From the NCBI RefSeq assembly GCF_905147365.1, contig NC_056408.1:8866001-8930000 (forward strand): 64,000 nucleotides of DNA. Direction: 5' to 3'. This stretch comes from Aricia agestis. Taxonomy: Eukaryota; Arthropoda; Insecta; Lepidoptera; Lycaenidae. Of the stretch, positions 61,855-64,000 are shown piece by piece. Position 1 is the stretch's first letter. Each line of letters begins with the position of its first letter. A program made the position numbers and the translations under genes. Below the pieces are notes generated by a model. That model saw only the letters and a program-made list of their open reading frames with translations, ran no database searches and was not told where the DNA came from.

Positions 61855-61929
61855 CTCTAAGGTTGACTGATGGAAGAAATGTACCGTAATAAAGCGACTT
61901 ATTGTTTATCTTTTAATGAAGCTATTTTA

Positions 61930-62166
61930 CACGTGGGAGAGCCATGCTTCGGTAAGTGAGTTTACCGGAGACCCAATCCCCTACCCTATTCCCTTCCCTA
62001 CCCTCCCCTATTCCCTTCCCTTCCCTACCCTCCCCTTTTCACTATTAAAAGGCCGGCAACGCACCTGCAGATCTAACATCTGATGCTGCGAGTGTCAATG
62101 GGCAACGGAAGTTGCTTTCCATTAGGTGACCCGTTTGCTCGTTTGCCACCTTATTTCATTAAAAAA
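61930..62166 (+). mobile_element. SINE copy 3, internally deleted
   Basis: It begins CACGTGGGAGAGCCATGCTT and CGG, then jumps to TAAGTGAGTTTACCGGAGAC, lacking about 80 bases present at 3824-3900 in copy 2. The C/T-rich tract, the GGCCGGCAACGCACCTGCAG tail and the A-rich end are retained. It lies 68 bp after the hAT right duplication. Confidence 0.85.
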
Positions 62167-62270
62167 TATATATCATATTATCCAAGTTAGGTCAGTAAAA
62201 TTATAATCAAAACAATCTAGTTATTTAAATTGCAACACAGTTCTTAGTTTACTTACTAGCATTAACTTGT

Positions 62271-62300
62271 GCTCCGTCAAAAGTCAAATTTTGACGGAGC
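62271..62300. repeat. 12-bp inverted repeat, 6-nt loop
   Basis: GCTCCGTCAAAA (62271-62282) pairs exactly with TTTTGACGGAGC (62289-62300). Confidence 0.8.
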
Positions 62301-62411
62301 TTATGTTTTTGTATGAAAAAGTACTTGTATGTACTAATATGTACCTATTCTGTGGTAAAAGACCAGAACATTATATTTAAACTTAATTAATGAATTCAGC
62401 AAAAATATATT

Positions 62412-63097
62412 AAACTAGATGTTCCGCGCGGCTTCGCCCGCGTAATTTAGGAAAGTCACGGAAACCGTACATTTTTCCGCAAAAAAAGAAACCTATGTCC
62501 TTTCACGTGGTCTTTCTTCATGTGTGCCAAATAACATAAAAATTGCTCCAGTAGTTTCTTAAGATAATATGCAATTTTAAATAATTTCCTCCGTTTTTTC
62601 CACATTTTCCTCTATTTCTTAGCTCCTATTAGTTTTCGCGTGATAAAATATAGTCTTCCTCGATACTCGGGTTATGTAACACTGAAAGATTCTTGAGATT
62701 AATTTCCTGAGATTAGCGCGTTCAAATAAGCCCTTTCAAATATTTTCCCCCGTTTTTTCTACACTTTCCTCTATTTCTTCGACTTAGCGTGATAAAATAT
62801 AGCCTGCCTTCCTCAATTAATGGGCTATCTAACACTGAAATAATTCTTCAAATCGGACCAGTAGTTCCTGAGATAAGCGCGTTCAAATATGCCCTTTCAA
62901 TTAATTTCCCCCCGTTTTTTCTACACTTTCCTCTATTTCTTTGCTCCTATTAGTTTTAGCGTGATAAAATATAGCCTATAGCCTTCCTCGATAAATTCGG
63001 TTATCTAACACTGAAAGATTCTTTCAAATCGGACCAGTAGTTCCTGAGATTAGCGCGTTCAAACTAACAAACTCTTCCGCTTTATAATATTATATTA
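62412..63097 (-). repeat. Lepidopteran repeat, three-module copy
   Basis: This is the reverse complement of the family at 60330-60720. Its ~160-bp core is present three times in tandem, with unit starts (TTTCC-CCGTTTTTTC) at about 62585, 62744 and 62905. Each unit carries GATAAAATATAG, TAACACTGAAA and CCTGAGAT-AGCGCGTTCAAA. The element ends (its start on the - strand) at TATAATATTATATT near 63097. Confidence 0.85.
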
Positions 63098-64000
63098 AGT
63101 ATAGAATAATTACTACCGGTTAGTTCAAACTCTAAGACGTGTATTTAATTAGAGCAATTTTGCATAATATGGATAGCTTTAAGCGAAAATTTCTTGTTCA
63201 GTAACTACCAAAATAAACAGCCATCAACCCTAATAGGGGTATACTTAGTATAAATGTACTGGTTCTGTGACTTTCTTGCTGTCTTATTTTCAAGTGTCAA
63301 GTGAAAATTCCCGGACTTTATAATAGTCAAGTCGATACTCAATTGAATATAGTCACGCGATATTTTATGTCGAGCGTGTGCTAAATATATCATTAACTTC
63401 GTTTATCTCTACACCATACAGAACTGAGCTGTTCGAGTTGTTTCTTAATCAAAATTACTCGAACCGCAAAAAGGTTTTTAACAACCAAATGAAGCAATTT
63501 TCCTGTAACCCATATTACAACCGCTACTTTCCTGTAAATTCGCCAAAAAACTCGTTCTGATTAAGATATTCCGAATATTCGCATAAAAAGTAAGTATGAA
63601 TCAGTGGCAATTTGGTCGTAGCCTTTTCACGTTGGAGTTTTTTTACTTATATGCAAAAATACGTAACGAGAGGCATCGCAGCGGGTGGCGTGAAACTCAT
63701 CCGTCATGCTTATTGGACCTGCTCATCATTACCTCTGATTGACAGTTCCTTATTTGAAGAAACGAGTAAAACCATAGCAAAACAGATAAGAACAGGGCTG
63801 TCGCTGAATACTTTCGAAAATGTTACGTATTGTTTGTTAAATAGTTGTTGGTGATTCCACTAAGCGCTTAATTTAAAATATGTGGGATTCCAAATGGAAT
63901 GATTTTAATAGATATGCTTTAGGCAGGTAAAAATTAGGGTAAAATTAATACGGCGTGGCGTATTCCAGTAAGGTAGGTTTGATACAATATGGCAACCCTA
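63098..64000. other. Unassigned DNA to the window end
   Basis: No gene recognised. The + strand frame at 63612-63854 opens with TTG and has no domain. The last bases, GGCAACCCTA, resemble a hAT terminus but no partner is visible. Confidence 0.45.

Noticed and set aside
63987..64000. GGCAACCCTA at the window end, like the complement of a hAT terminus
   Set aside because: Only one end is visible and no matching left terminus or target duplication is in the window.
1..64000. CRISPR arrays, rRNA and tRNA genes, prokaryotic operons
   Set aside because: None found. Tandem repeats present are microsatellites, SINE-internal tracts or repeat modules without regular spacers.

Overview
This window is nuclear DNA of an insect, most likely a moth or butterfly. 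It is AT-rich, genes are sparse, introns follow GT-AG rules, and the interspersed repeats are of kinds I know from lepidopteran genomes. There is no prokaryotic operon, no rRNA or tRNA gene and no CRISPR array.

I can support one protein-coding gene. It lies on the + strand with nine coding exons at 45439-51314. When spliced these give an uninterrupted 752-residue reading frame: signal peptide, Pro/Glu/Ser/Ala-rich linker, three PAN/apple modules, a zona pellucida (ZP) domain, an RRKRR furin-type site, one transmembrane helix and a short basic tail. This is the layout of the insect apical extracellular matrix proteins neyo, nyobe, morpheyus, trynity and nompA. The first coding exon starts at a splice acceptor five bases before the ATG, so at least one 5' noncoding exon lies upstream. 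The best candidate is at 6788-6949. It has a TATAA at -31, an arthropod-type initiator at +1 and an AAG|GTACGTA donor, and it would imply a first intron of about 38.5 kb. A 3' UTR of about 0.8 kb ends near an AATAAA at 52109.

The remainder is mobile-element debris and unassigned intronic or intergenic DNA. Repeats cluster at about 1.9-11.5 kb, 20.7-24.8 kb and 53.8-63.1 kb. They include: three copies of a SINE whose 3' tail matches a LINE 3' end that is also present; two hAT-type insertions with intact 8-bp target duplications (58.3 kb and 60.8 kb); a 5'-truncated retroelement with a 12-bp target duplication (56.3 kb); a LINE reverse-transcriptase C-terminal relic (20.7-21.4 kb); foldback elements and MITEs; and two copies of one repeat family that differ in the number of an internal ~160-bp module. 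Perfect or near-perfect short-loop inverted repeats recur across the window. By eye, about 25-45 kb is nearly free of recognisable repeats. It sits inside the proposed first intron and could hold enhancers.

I see no convincing new multi-gene system. The most informative items are the gene model with its distant TATA/initiator promoter, the LINE-SINE tail sharing, the two cleanly dated hAT insertions, and the recurrent short inverted repeats.
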